Below are positions 12,505 through 20,503 of a stretch of 22,111 nucleotides of DNA, one piece after another. Position 1 is the first letter of the stretch, and the number at the start of each line of letters is the position of its first letter. Both the position numbers and the translations under genes were made by a program. The DNA is from an uncultured Treponema sp. (GTDB lineage Bacteria; Spirochaetota; Spirochaetia; Treponematales; Treponemataceae). The stretch lies in the NCBI GenBank assembly GCA_937901865.1, contig CALDID010000321.1, positions 1 through 22,111 on the forward strand, in the 5' to 3' direction. The notes below the pieces were generated by a model. It saw only the letters and a program-made list of their open reading frames with translations. It searched no databases and was not told where the DNA came from.

Positions 12505-14103
12505 TCATTTTCTAGCGTAGTCGGGGAGAAGCTGAGGAGAGAGCTTTTCGCTCGTGATTCCTGCCGCTTTTCGCTCTGCTTCAAAGTCATCGAGATGCTT
12601 CAGCGTCGGAGTTGCGCACTTGGTTTCCTTAGAAGCCGCCGCCGCGCTCTTTCCTGCAATGCGACCGAAAACGATGATGTCGAGCAAACTGTTTCCCATC
12701 AAGCGATTGCGTCCGTGAATACCGCCGACCGCCTCGCCTGCAACAAACAGGTTCTTCACGCCGCTTTCGCCGTTCGCCTTAATGTCTATACCGCCATTCT
12801 GATAGTGCAATGTCGGATAGACAAGAATCGGCTGCTTTCTGATGTCGATTCCATATTTGCCAAACATTCGAAGCATAGCAGGAATACGTTTCTCGATTGT
12901 GCCTTCTCCATTCTTGAGGTCAATCATCGGCGTATCAAGCCACACACCCTCGCCGTTCTGCGTCTTCACGCCGCCGCCTTTGCGACATTCCTTGATGATA
13001 GAAGCCGCCTCAACATCGCGTGTTTCGAGCGGGTGAACGAAAACTTTTCCGTCTTTGTTCACGACTTTTGCACCAAGCGAACGCACTTTTTCGGTAACCA
13101 ATGCACCAAAAATCTGCTGTGGGAACGCCGCGCCTGTCGGGTGATACTGCAAACTGTCTTCGTAGAGCAATTTCGCGCCTGCACGATACGCCAAAACCAA
13201 GCCGTCCGCCGTTGCGCCGTAGTGGTTACTCGTCGGGAAGCCCTGATAATGCAAACGTCCCGCGCCGCCCGTTGCGATGATAACAGTCTTTGCAAGAGCA
13301 ACAAGGATTTTTCCCGTTTCAATGTTCTGCAACACTGCACCACACGCCTTGCCTTCGCTGTCTTTGATGATGTCGAGAGCCGCCGTAAAGTCCACAACTT
13401 TAATCGTCTTGTTTCTGTTCAAAACCTCATCACGAAGCGTGCGCATAATTTCCGCGCCAGAATAATCTTTGCACGCATGCATTCTCTTTCGGCTTGTTCC
13501 GCCTCCGTGCGTTGTAACCATACGCCCCGTTTCGTCCTTATCGAACTCAACGCCGAGGTCGTTCAGCCATTTAATCGCCACAGGAGCATCTGTTACCAGT
13601 TCTTCCAAAAGCTCTTTCTTTGCCGCAAAGTGTCCGCCGCCGAAAGCGTCCAAGAAGTGCTGCGCAGGAGAATCGTTCTCCTTATCTGCCGCCTGAATAC
13701 CGCCTTCAGCCATCATTGTGTTTGCATCGCCCACGCGGAGCTTCGTTACCAAAAGAACGCTTGCACCTGCGTTGTCTGCCTCAATAGCCGCGCTTGTTCC
13801 AGCCCCGCCGCCACCAATAATAAGCACATCGCTCGTAAAATCTGGCTTTGTAAGGTCAATATCCGCCGCATTGATTCGGCTCTTTCCCTGCAAAAGCTCA
13901 ACCAATTCAAGCGGAGCTTTCTCGCCCTTGTTCGGTCCGATTTTAAGCTCTGCAAACTGGCTTGCAATGTGGTCTGGGTGATACTCGCTCAACACAGCCT
14001 CTTTTTCCTCAGCGGTCAAGCGCGTAGGCTCAAGGGCGGCATTGTATTCGCGGTTCGCCTCTACTTTCTTGATAGATTCGAGCATTTCTTCACTATAAGC
14101 CAT
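12505..14103 (-). CDS. frdA: Soluble fumarate reductase flavoprotein subunit (FrdA/TfrA-like)
   Basis: The encoded protein has 532 residues from the ATG at 14103, which has GGGGG 8 nt upstream; an earlier ATG at 14160 would overlap the preceding gene by 47 nt. The FAD-binding GGGGAG is at 97-102. Active-site residues of the fumarate reductase family are all present: QYHPTG (H321), TEKVR (T337, E338), the proton-relay Arg in ETRD (R362), HYQNGG (H433) and NRLMGNSLLD (R466). The His that binds FAD covalently in membrane Frd/Sdh is Asn here (N128, in ANTMMAEGG), so FAD should be non-covalent. An N-terminal ~95-residue extension precedes the FAD fold. With no membrane anchor gene, it should act in the cytoplasm on electrons from the adjacent iron-sulfur subunit. 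Aspartate oxidase is an alternative, disfavoured by context. Confidence 0.88.
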   Translation of the reverse strand: MAYSEEMLESIKKVEANREYNAALEPTRLTAEEKEAVLSEYHPDHIASQFAELKIGPNKGEKAPLELVELLQGKSRINAADIDLTKPDFTSDVLIIGGGGAGTSAAIEADNAGASVLLVTKLRVGDANTMMAEGGIQAADKENDSPAQHFLDAFGGGHFAAKKELLEELVTDAPVAIKWLNDLGVEFDKDETGRMVTTHGGGTSRKRMHACKDYSGAEIMRTLRDEVLNRNKTIKVVDFTAALDIIKDSEGKACGAVLQNIETGKILVALAKTVIIATGGAGRLHYQGFPTSNHYGATADGLVLAYRAGAKLLYEDSLQYHPTGAAFPQQIFGALVTEKVRSLGAKVVNKDGKVFVHPLETRDVEAASIIKECRKGGGVKTQNGEGVWLDTPMIDLKNGEGTIEKRIPAMLRMFGKYGIDIRKQPILVYPTLHYQNGGIDIKANGESGVKNLFVAGEAVGGIHGRNRLMGNSLLDIIVFGRIAGKSAAAASKETKCATPTLKHLDDFEAERKAAGITSEKLSPQLLPDYARK

Positions 14104-14113
14104 TGCCGTCCCC

Positions 14114-14791
14114 CTATTTCTCGATTTCGCGGCTATTGTAAAGCGCACGAATCTCTGCATCTGATTTTGCCATCATCTCATCAACAGCCGCCTTGCAATC
14201 TCCGTTGTGGATTTCCATAACGCGCTTTTCAAGGTGCTCTGCATTTGGTGTGAGATACTTTCCGTTCAATCGGCGTGCCAATTCCGCAACCTGTGGGTGA
14301 GAAATACCAGCAGGACAGCGGCTTGAGCAAATACCGCACATAACGCAGTCAAAGCTCTCTTCTGCGCACTTTTTGTATTCGCCGCGCTGTGCATACGCGA
14401 TGTACTGCATAACGTTCAAGCCCTGCGGACAAGCCTTTGTACAAGCATTGCAGCCGATACAAGAGTAAATCTCAGGATAAAGGCTCATCATAAGCGTTTC
14501 GCTTGGCTTCACGTCGTTGATGTCGTATGTGCGCTTGTCGAGCGGGAAGAACGGCAATGTAGCGATATACATACCGTCTTCTACTTTCGTCTGGCAAGCA
14601 AGAGCTGTGCGAAGACGATTGTCGCCTTTGATGCGGTAAATCGTCGCACACGCACCGCAGAAACCGTTACGGCAACCGCAGCCACGCTTCAACACATAGC
14701 CCGCATATTCCATGGCGTTCATAATTGTAAGGCTTTCAGGAACTTCGTATTCCTTGCCGAAAATATAGATTTTCACATTGCTGTCAGCCAT
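14114..14791 (-). CDS. frdB: Fumarate reductase-type iron-sulfur subunit
   Basis: The encoded protein has 225 residues. An N-terminal plant-type ferredoxin fold binds a [2Fe-2S] cluster (C40, C45, C48, C66). Two full CxxCxxCxxxCP motifs follow (C111-C121 and C149-C159), so it should hold 2Fe-2S plus two 4Fe-4S clusters rather than the 2Fe-2S/4Fe-4S/3Fe-4S set of quinone-linked SdhB. That matches the front part of the methanogen thiol:fumarate reductase TfrB, without its C-terminal CCG (HdrB-like) part. The CCG function is supplied by the separate hdrB in this operon. TTGGAG lies upstream of the ATG, 12 nt after flxA. It would carry electrons to the flavoprotein encoded next. Confidence 0.87.
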   Translation of the reverse strand: MADSNVKIYIFGKEYEVPESLTIMNAMEYAGYVLKRGCGCRNGFCGACATIYRIKGDNRLRTALACQTKVEDGMYIATLPFFPLDKRTYDINDVKPSETLMMSLYPEIYSCIGCNACTKACPQGLNVMQYIAYAQRGEYKKCAEESFDCVMCGICSSRCPAGISHPQVAELARRLNGKYLTPNAEHLEKRVMEIHNGDCKAAVDEMMAKSDAEIRALYNSREIEK

Positions 14792-14803
14792 TTTCTACTC
14801 CAA

Positions 14804-15649
14804 TCAATACTCGCCAGGCATTTCGCCGAGCTGTTCAAAGCTGAAGACAGGACCGTCTTTGCAGACGAACTTGTTTCCGACATTGCATCTTCCGCACTTT
14901 CCAACACCGCATTTCATACGCATTTCAAGCGTTGTGTAAAGCTGATTGTCAGGGAATCCCATCTTCTTCAAATTGTCGAGCGACAAGTGAATAAGAATCG
15001 GCGGTCCACACATAACGATTGTGTAGTTAAGTCCAGGATTTACCTCCTGCACATACGGCGGAACAAATCCGACGTGTCCGTCCCAGTTTGCTTGTTCACG
15101 GTCAATCGTGAGATACACTTCAAAGTCTTTCTCTTTTGTCCACTCATTTGCGATTTCGTCATAAGTAACGAGGTCTTCTTTGCTTCTTGAACCGTAGATA
15201 ATCATCACTTTGCCGTAATCGCTTCGGTGAGCGCGAACATAGTTGATGACGCTGTGAAGTGGCGCAAGACCGATTCCACCAGCAATAAAGCACAAATCTT
15301 TGCCCTTGAATACGGTGTCTACAGGGAAACCATTTCCCAAGGGGCCTCGCACTAAGATTTCCTGTCCCACTTCTGCCGAATGCAAGAACTCTGTAACGCA
15401 ACCGCATTTCTTGATTGAAAATTCCAAATGGTCTTCAACCGTCGGGCTAGAAGTGATAGAAATCATCGACTCGCCCACACCTGGCACAGAAAGCATTGCA
15501 CACTGACCAGGGATATGAACGAACGGCTTTTTTCCATCAAGACCGACAACGTGGAAAGTCTTTACATCGCCCGTTTCTTCTTTTATCTTTGTAATCTTGC
15601 AGACGTATGGAAACATTCCGCCTTCAAGGTCTGTCATATTTTCACTCAT
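14804..15649 (-). CDS. flxA: NAD(P)H-oxidising flavoprotein subunit FlxA-like
   Basis: The encoded protein has 281 residues of the ferredoxin-NADP reductase fold. A flavin-binding barrel lies at ~15-105 (SMISITSSP in place of RxYS-type motif, RGPLGNGFPV). The nucleotide-binding half has GGIGLAP (124-130) and CGPP (214-217). A C-terminal PyrK/AsrB-type [2Fe-2S] motif (C247, C252, C255, C263) completes it. This is the build of FlxA, sulfhydrogenase gamma and AsrB. It should take a hydride from NADH or NADPH and pass electrons on to the Fe-S subunits. The ATG overlaps the stop of the upstream gene (ATGA), with GGAG 7 nt before it. Confidence 0.85.
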   Translation of the reverse strand: MSENMTDLEGGMFPYVCKITKIKEETGDVKTFHVVGLDGKKPFVHIPGQCAMLSVPGVGESMISITSSPTVEDHLEFSIKKCGCVTEFLHSAEVGQEILVRGPLGNGFPVDTVFKGKDLCFIAGGIGLAPLHSVINYVRAHRSDYGKVMIIYGSRSKEDLVTYDEIANEWTKEKDFEVYLTIDREQANWDGHVGFVPPYVQEVNPGLNYTIVMCGPPILIHLSLDNLKKMGFPDNQLYTTLEMRMKCGVGKCGRCNVGNKFVCKDGPVFSFEQLGEMPGEY

Positions 15650-16725
15650 TTCGCTTCTCCGCTGTCCATTGCAGAATTGATTGCTCTCATCACTTTCACA
15701 ATGTTAAGTTTCTGAGGGCACTTCTTGAGGCATCGTCCACAGCCTACGCAACCAAATGCTCCATCGTAATCCATCGGATAATACATGAGCTTGTGCATAA
15801 ATCTCTGGCGGAAACGCTGTGCGTGTGTTGTTCTCGGATTTGCGGCCGCCATTTTCGTGAAGTCGGAATACATACAAGAATCCCAGCATCTGAATCGCTC
15901 AACTTTGCTTCCTGTTGCTGTTCCAACAGAGAAATCTCTGATGTCGTAGCACTGACAAGTCGGGCAAACGAATGTACATGAACCGCACGCAAGACACGTT
16001 TCTGAAAGGTTCTCCCAAATCGGCAGATTAAACACTTTCATCATATTCTTGCCTGTGAAATGCTCAAGTTTCTCGTTTGCAAAAGCCTGCTTTTCTGCTC
16101 TTTCGCAGATTTCTTTCTTGAGAGAATCAACAGCAGCTTTTTGCTCTGCACTCGCTTCGCTCAATGCGCTCGAAACTTTTTCAACAAAAGCAGTTCCCTT
16201 ATCTGTCAATGGCTGCAGCGTATAGCCGTCTTTTGTCTGCCATGCCTGAACGTCGCCCGCAGGATTTGCAGGGTCGATTTTCCAGAGCTTGCAGAAACAT
16301 TCATTCGCCATTTTATCCGCATTGCATGCAAGCGTGATGATTGTCGAATGTTCACGGCGGTTCTTGTAATAGGTGTCTTCTGGCTTGATGTGCATAAAGA
16401 CGCGGTCAAGCGCATAAAAGCTCGCAGCATCGCACGCACGAACACCAAAGACTGCAAAATCTTCATCATCAAGCGGCGCGCGAGTTGCCTCAACGTGAAG
16501 CCCGTCGCGCTTGAAAGAAGCAAGGCTTTCTACTTGTGGGAAGAAAAAATCTTTTGCAGAACGCACCGTGTTCAAATCATCGCTCATCTTCACGCCGTCT
16601 TCGTAGCGAGAAAACTCACTCTGACCAGAAGAGTCCTTTACAGGAAGATACAACGCATAAGAGTGTGTAACAGCCTTAAAGAAGTTATTGATATTTTCAT
16701 TGCTTACAAAAAGAAACTTGTCCAT
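15646..16725 (-). CDS. flxB: Iron-sulfur subunit FlxB-like (AsrA/HydB type)
   Basis: The encoded protein has 359 residues. The N-terminal domain (~1-235) follows the AsrA/sulfhydrogenase beta plan: FFFPQVESLASF, then GVRACDAASFYALDRVF, and cysteines C134, C143 and C145. The C-terminal half has two 4Fe-4S motifs (C244/C247/C250/C254 and C326/C329/C332/C336). It should conduct electrons between FlxA and the FlxC/FlxD/Hdr part. GGGGGG lies 7 nt before the ATG, and the start and the preceding stop share one base (TGATG), which implies coupled translation. The letter assignment to FlxB rather than FlxC follows operon order and domain type and is less certain than the family. Confidence 0.8.
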   Translation of the reverse strand: MDKFLFVSNENINNFFKAVTHSYALYLPVKDSSGQSEFSRYEDGVKMSDDLNTVRSAKDFFFPQVESLASFKRDGLHVEATRAPLDDEDFAVFGVRACDAASFYALDRVFMHIKPEDTYYKNRREHSTIITLACNADKMANECFCKLWKIDPANPAGDVQAWQTKDGYTLQPLTDKGTAFVEKVSSALSEASAEQKAAVDSLKKEICERAEKQAFANEKLEHFTGKNMMKVFNLPIWENLSETCLACGSCTFVCPTCQCYDIRDFSVGTATGSKVERFRCWDSCMYSDFTKMAAANPRTTHAQRFRQRFMHKLMYYPMDYDGAFGCVGCGRCLKKCPQKLNIVKVMRAINSAMDSGEAK

Positions 16726-17657
16726 CAGTTCGCCCCCCTAGAAAGAGTTTTTGCTACCGACGGCTCAGAATCGCCCTTCGTGTAGAATGTGAGCGGAGAT
16801 ACAGTTTCAAGGTCGCTTCCAGCCTCGTAATCTCCATAGAGCTTATCAATATCGCTGATAAACTTGCGGTTGAGCAAATGGAGCGGAATATTCTGCGGAC
16901 ATACGCGAGAACATTCGCCGCAGTCTGTACAGCGTCCTGCAACGTGGAAAGCGCGGATAATATGGAAGTTTTCCTCTTCAAAACTCGTAACAGCCGCTTT
17001 CTGACTTACGCCGCTGTTTGGATTGTCGAATACACACAATTCGCAAGAACATGCAGGGCACACATTGCGACACGCATTGCAACGGATACAGCGAGCAAAC
17101 TCATTGCTCCAGAATGCCGCGCGCTCATCTTCTGTCATTGCTTCGAGTTTTTTCACTTCCTCGAATCTGTCAGGATTTACGCTTTCATCGTTGCCATGGC
17201 AATATGTTTCATCACCAAACAAAAGTTCATCGCAAGAAATAAACTTCTTGTTGCAAACCTTGCATTTGTCGCACAATTCTTTCTTTTCAGGGTCTTTCTT
17301 GCCGTCGCACGGAACACCAACTGCAACAACATTCTCTCTGATAATACGATGCTCTTTTAAGAGCTGTGTAAAGCTGTATGTATCGCACGGCTTCAAGAAA
17401 ACAAGGATTTTTCCAATGCTGCCCTCTGCGTTGACTTTGCGGCTTTCTTTGATTAAGTATTTGCTCAAGTTTGCCGCACACCATTCGTTATACACGAACT
17501 CATTTTCGATGTCGCTTGCGCTTCTGAACACAGACGGAGAAACATCGGTATCAAATAATCCCTTTCTCCAACCTATAACTCTTGTAACTTCGCCAGATGA
17601 AAGCATAGACGAAGCTTTCTCTTTCATCGCCTTTTCGCTTACTCCGTAGTCTTGCAT
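16725..17657 (-). CDS. flxC: Second multi-cluster iron-sulfur subunit FlxC-like
   Basis: The encoded protein has 310 residues. An FrhB/FdhB-like N-terminal part includes VFLKPCDTYSFTQLLKE and a cysteine group (C117, C129, C132, C135). It is followed by two 4Fe-4S motifs (C190/C193/C196/C200 and C243/C246/C249/C253), with extra cysteines in PACSCELC. It is related in plan to the next gene product, as expected for the paired Flx iron-sulfur subunits. GGAGG stands 7 nt before the ATG at 17657, and the gene overlaps the upstream flxD by 19 nt. It probably forms part of the electron wire between FlxA and FlxD/HdrA. Confidence 0.8.
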   Translation of the reverse strand: MQDYGVSEKAMKEKASSMLSSGEVTRVIGWRKGLFDTDVSPSVFRSASDIENEFVYNEWCAANLSKYLIKESRKVNAEGSIGKILVFLKPCDTYSFTQLLKEHRIIRENVVAVGVPCDGKKDPEKKELCDKCKVCNKKFISCDELLFGDETYCHGNDESVNPDRFEEVKKLEAMTEDERAAFWSNEFARCIRCNACRNVCPACSCELCVFDNPNSGVSQKAAVTSFEEENFHIIRAFHVAGRCTDCGECSRVCPQNIPLHLLNRKFISDIDKLYGDYEAGSDLETVSPLTFYTKGDSEPSVAKTLSRGAN

Positions 17658-18085
17658 CTTACGTCCTCCAGCTTTTTACATTCGCCAAGCTCAGTTATCG
17701 TCTTTACAAACTCGTTCATTGTTGCCGCAAACTTTGCACCTTCTGCCGCAGAAACCCATTCAACTCTTGTTCTGCCGCTCTCAATTCCCAAATAGTTGAG
17801 CATTGAGAACAAAAGAGTCATACGGCGGCGAGCAAAATAGTTACCGCTTGTATAGTGGCAATCTCCAGGGTGGCAACCGCACATAATAACGCCGTCTGCA
17901 CCTCTTTGAAATGCCCTCAAGATAAACATAGGATTTACGCGGCAAGAGCAAGGCACGCGGATAATCTTTACATCAGCAGGATAGCTCAAGCGGTTTGTAC
18001 CCGCGAGGTCTGCACCTGCATAAGAACACCAGTTGCAGCAGAATGCCACAATTCTAGGCTTCCATTCTTTTTCTACCACTGACAT
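17639..18085 (-). CDS. flxD: MvhD/FlxD-like [2Fe-2S] adaptor
   Basis: The encoded protein has 148 residues and the MvhD layout: FCCNWCSYAGADLAG (C16, C17, C20), then RVPCSCRVNP (C46, C48), then VIMCGCHPGDCHY (C69, C71, C76). In methanogens MvhD docks a hydrogenase onto HdrA through its [2Fe-2S] cluster; in Flx-Hdr systems FlxD does the same for the NADH module. It overlaps the hdrA 3' end by 13 nt, which fits its role as the direct partner of HdrA. GGAGG lies 10 nt before the ATG. Confidence 0.92.
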   Translation of the reverse strand: MSVVEKEWKPRIVAFCCNWCSYAGADLAGTNRLSYPADVKIIRVPCSCRVNPMFILRAFQRGADGVIMCGCHPGDCHYTSGNYFARRRMTLLFSMLNYLGIESGRTRVEWVSAAEGAKFAATMNEFVKTITELGECKKLEDVRCKTTE

Positions 18086-20091
18086 ACTGCATCAACCTCC
18101 GCCATAATCTGCTGGTTCGTGAATCCCTTGAGGTTCATTGCGCCAGAAGGACAAGTAACCGTACAAGCACCACAGCCCTGACATACCGCAGGGTTCACTT
18201 GTGCTACGCGACGCATAAGCGGAATGTGTCCTGGTCTGCCAGCTCCGCGAGCAAAGTCTTTTTCGATGTAGCTAATCGCACCATACGGACACACTTTCTC
18301 ACAAGAAGAACAGCCGTTACACATATTCTCATCAGGTGTCGCAACACAAGGATTGTTCTTGAGTTCATCTTTGACCAAAAGACCGATAACCTTGCTTGCC
18401 GCCGCTCCTGCTTGAGAAACTGTGTCAGGAATATCTTTTGGACCCTGACAACAACCTGCAAGATAAACGCCAGCTGTTGGGCTTTCTACAGGGCGAAGCT
18501 TTGCGTGTGCCTCTGTAAAGAAGTCGTTTGTATCCATACTTGCAGTAAGCATTGTAGCAAGAGGACGCGCACTCTTATCAGCCTCAATAGAAGCCGCAAG
18601 AACAACCATATCAGCCTTAATCTTGAGCTGTCTGTTGTCGATTAAATCGCTTCCCTGTACAGTAAGCGTGCCGTCAGCTTCTGGAATAACCTTGCCGACT
18701 TGTCCCTTGATGTAGTGAACGCCATACTGCTCAACAGCGCGGCGATAGAACTCATCATAGAGTTTTCCAGGAGTACGCACATCAATATAGAAGACATACA
18801 CATCAGTATCAGGATACTTTTCGCGACAAAGCATAGCGTGCTTTGCAGTGTACATACAGCAAATACGAGAACAATACTCGTGTCCTCTCTCTTCGCTCGC
18901 CGCACAACGTGAACCAACGCACTGCACAAAGACGATTGTCTTCGGGTGCTTGCCGTCGCTTGGGCGAAGGAGCGTACCGCCTGTAGGACCAGCTGCGTTC
19001 ATCAATCGCTCTAATTCGAGAGATGAAACAACATCTGGGCTCTGTGAATATGCGTATTCGTCGAACTTTTCAAGAGAAATCGGATTATAGCCTGTTGCAA
19101 CAACGATTGCGCCATACTTCTCTTCAATAAATTCGTCTTTTGCTTCGTAGTTGATAGCCTTTGCACCACACACCATAGAGCAAACGCCGCATTTTCCCGT
19201 CTTGAGCTTCATACAGTAATTCGGGTCGATTGTCGCAACCTTTGGCACTGCCTGCGCAAACGGAATATAAATCGCGTGGCGCGTATCAAGACCTAAGTTA
19301 AACTCGTTCGGAACTTTCTTCTGCGGACATTTTGTCGTACACTCGCCGCAACCTGTACACTTTGTTTCGTCTACATAGCGAGCCTTTTTCTTAATAGTAA
19401 CGGTGAAGTTACCGACGAAGCCAGACACTTTTGACACTTCAGAGTAAGAATAAATCTTAATCTTGTCGTTCTGTGCGCAATCAACCATTTTCGGTGTCAA
19501 GATACAAGCCGCACAGTCAAGAGTTGGGAACGTCTTATCAATCTGCGTCATCTTACCGCCGATTGTAGGCTTTGTCTCAACGATGTCTACAGGGAATCCT
19601 GCATCGGCAATGTCGAGAGCTGCCTGAATACCTGCGATACCGCCGCCGATAACAAGCGCGCGCTTTGTAACAGGAGTTGTTCCTGCTGTCAGTGGAGCAT
19701 TGAGCTGCACTTTTGCGATAGCCGCAGAACCCAAAGCAATAGCCTTTTCTGTTCCGATTTTCATATCTTTGTGAATCCAAGAGCACTGCTCGCGGATATT
19801 CGCAATTTCTACCATGTACGGATTGATACCCGCACTTTCTGCGCACTTTCTGAACGTCGCCTCGTGCATACGAGGAGAACAAGAGCAGACAACAACGCCC
19901 GTCAACTTATTGTCGCGGATTGCGTCCTTGATGATATTCTGCCCTGCTTCAGAGCACATATATGTATAATGCGTGGAAAAAACAACGCCAGGCTGACTTT
20001 TCAATGCTTCTGCAACAGCAGCTACATCAACAGTACCAGCGATGTTTGTACCACAGTGGCACACAAAAACGCCAATTCTTTGCATTTGCAT
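18073..20091 (-). CDS. hdrA: HdrA-type flavin electron-bifurcating subunit
   Basis: The encoded protein has 672 residues, the usual full-length size. The N-terminal domain has VFVCHCGTNIAG and VVCSCSPRMHEATF cysteines. The thioredoxin-reductase-like FAD domain begins at GGGIAGIQA (149-157) with LDCAACILTPKM near the flavin. An inserted ferredoxin-like domain has C245/C248/C251/C255 and C293/C301/C304/C308. The C-terminal ferredoxin domain has C591/C594/C597/C601 and C637/C640/C643/C647. HdrA is the established site of flavin-based electron bifurcation, sending one electron to ferredoxin and one to HdrBC. AAGGAA lies 7 nt before the ATG, 10 nt after hdrC. All cluster ligands appear intact, so function is expected. 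Confidence 0.95.
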   Translation of the reverse strand: MQMQRIGVFVCHCGTNIAGTVDVAAVAEALKSQPGVVFSTHYTYMCSEAGQNIIKDAIRDNKLTGVVVCSCSPRMHEATFRKCAESAGINPYMVEIANIREQCSWIHKDMKIGTEKAIALGSAAIAKVQLNAPLTAGTTPVTKRALVIGGGIAGIQAALDIADAGFPVDIVETKPTIGGKMTQIDKTFPTLDCAACILTPKMVDCAQNDKIKIYSYSEVSKVSGFVGNFTVTIKKKARYVDETKCTGCGECTTKCPQKKVPNEFNLGLDTRHAIYIPFAQAVPKVATIDPNYCMKLKTGKCGVCSMVCGAKAINYEAKDEFIEEKYGAIVVATGYNPISLEKFDEYAYSQSPDVVSSLELERLMNAAGPTGGTLLRPSDGKHPKTIVFVQCVGSRCAASEERGHEYCSRICCMYTAKHAMLCREKYPDTDVYVFYIDVRTPGKLYDEFYRRAVEQYGVHYIKGQVGKVIPEADGTLTVQGSDLIDNRQLKIKADMVVLAASIEADKSARPLATMLTASMDTNDFFTEAHAKLRPVESPTAGVYLAGCCQGPKDIPDTVSQAGAAASKVIGLLVKDELKNNPCVATPDENMCNGCSSCEKVCPYGAISYIEKDFARGAGRPGHIPLMRRVAQVNPAVCQGCGACTVTCPSGAMNLKGFTNQQIMAEVDAVCQW

Positions 20092-20101
20092 ATCGATTTC
20101 C

Positions 20102-20503
20102 TTATTTCTTGAATTTCCTAAAGGCTGCCATCAATGCTTGTTGCGGAATTTTCTCATCTTGCGCGACTAATTGACTAATTTTCTCAACTGGAAGGTAAGA
20201 AGAATCACGCTGTCGAATGAGTGCCAAACGCACCGCTTCAATGAATTTTGCTGGCTGTACCTGTCGAGGACAACGCTGTACACATGCCATACAAGAAAGA
20301 CACTTATAAGCCGCATCTGATTCAAGCAGCTTTTCAATATCCCCTGTTTCGCACATATTAACGAATTGATTTGGGTGGAATTCCATATTGTCGTAATTCG
20401 GGCAAGTCGCCGTGCATTTTCCGCACCGCATACACTTTCTCGGATTCACTCCAGCCGTCTCAACGATGACATCTCTGATTTTATCAAGCTCGCTTTTAAG
20501 CAT
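20102..20503 (-). CDS. hdrC: HdrC-type iron-sulfur subunit
   Basis: The encoded protein has 133 residues with two CxxCxxCxxxCP motifs (C24/C27/C30/C34 and C68/C71/C74/C78), connected by short helices. HdrC relays electrons from HdrA to HdrB. The short length and lack of membrane segments fit the cytoplasmic form rather than HdrE/DsrM-like fusions. The gene starts 8 nt inside the 3' end of hdrB, with GGGGG 6 nt before the ATG. Confidence 0.92.
   Translation of the reverse strand: MLKSELDKIRDVIVETAGVNPRKCMRCGKCTATCPNYDNMEFHPNQFVNMCETGDIEKLLESDAAYKCLSCMACVQRCPRQVQPAKFIEAVRLALIRQRDSSYLPVEKISQLVAQDEKIPQQALMAAFRKFKK

Noticed and set aside
12505..14103. Flavoprotein as L-aspartate oxidase (NadB)
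   Set aside because: The non-covalent FAD pattern is shared with NadB, but the adjoining three-cluster iron-sulfur subunit, Flx-Hdr genes and fumC fit fumarate reduction, and no nadA/nadC gene is nearby.
12451..14220. 589-codon open frame on the plus strand
   Set aside because: It is antisense to the fumarate reductase flavoprotein, whose motifs and active-site residues are unmistakable. The antisense product is Cys/Arg-rich, has no recognisable domain and no ribosome site, as expected from codon bias of the sense gene.
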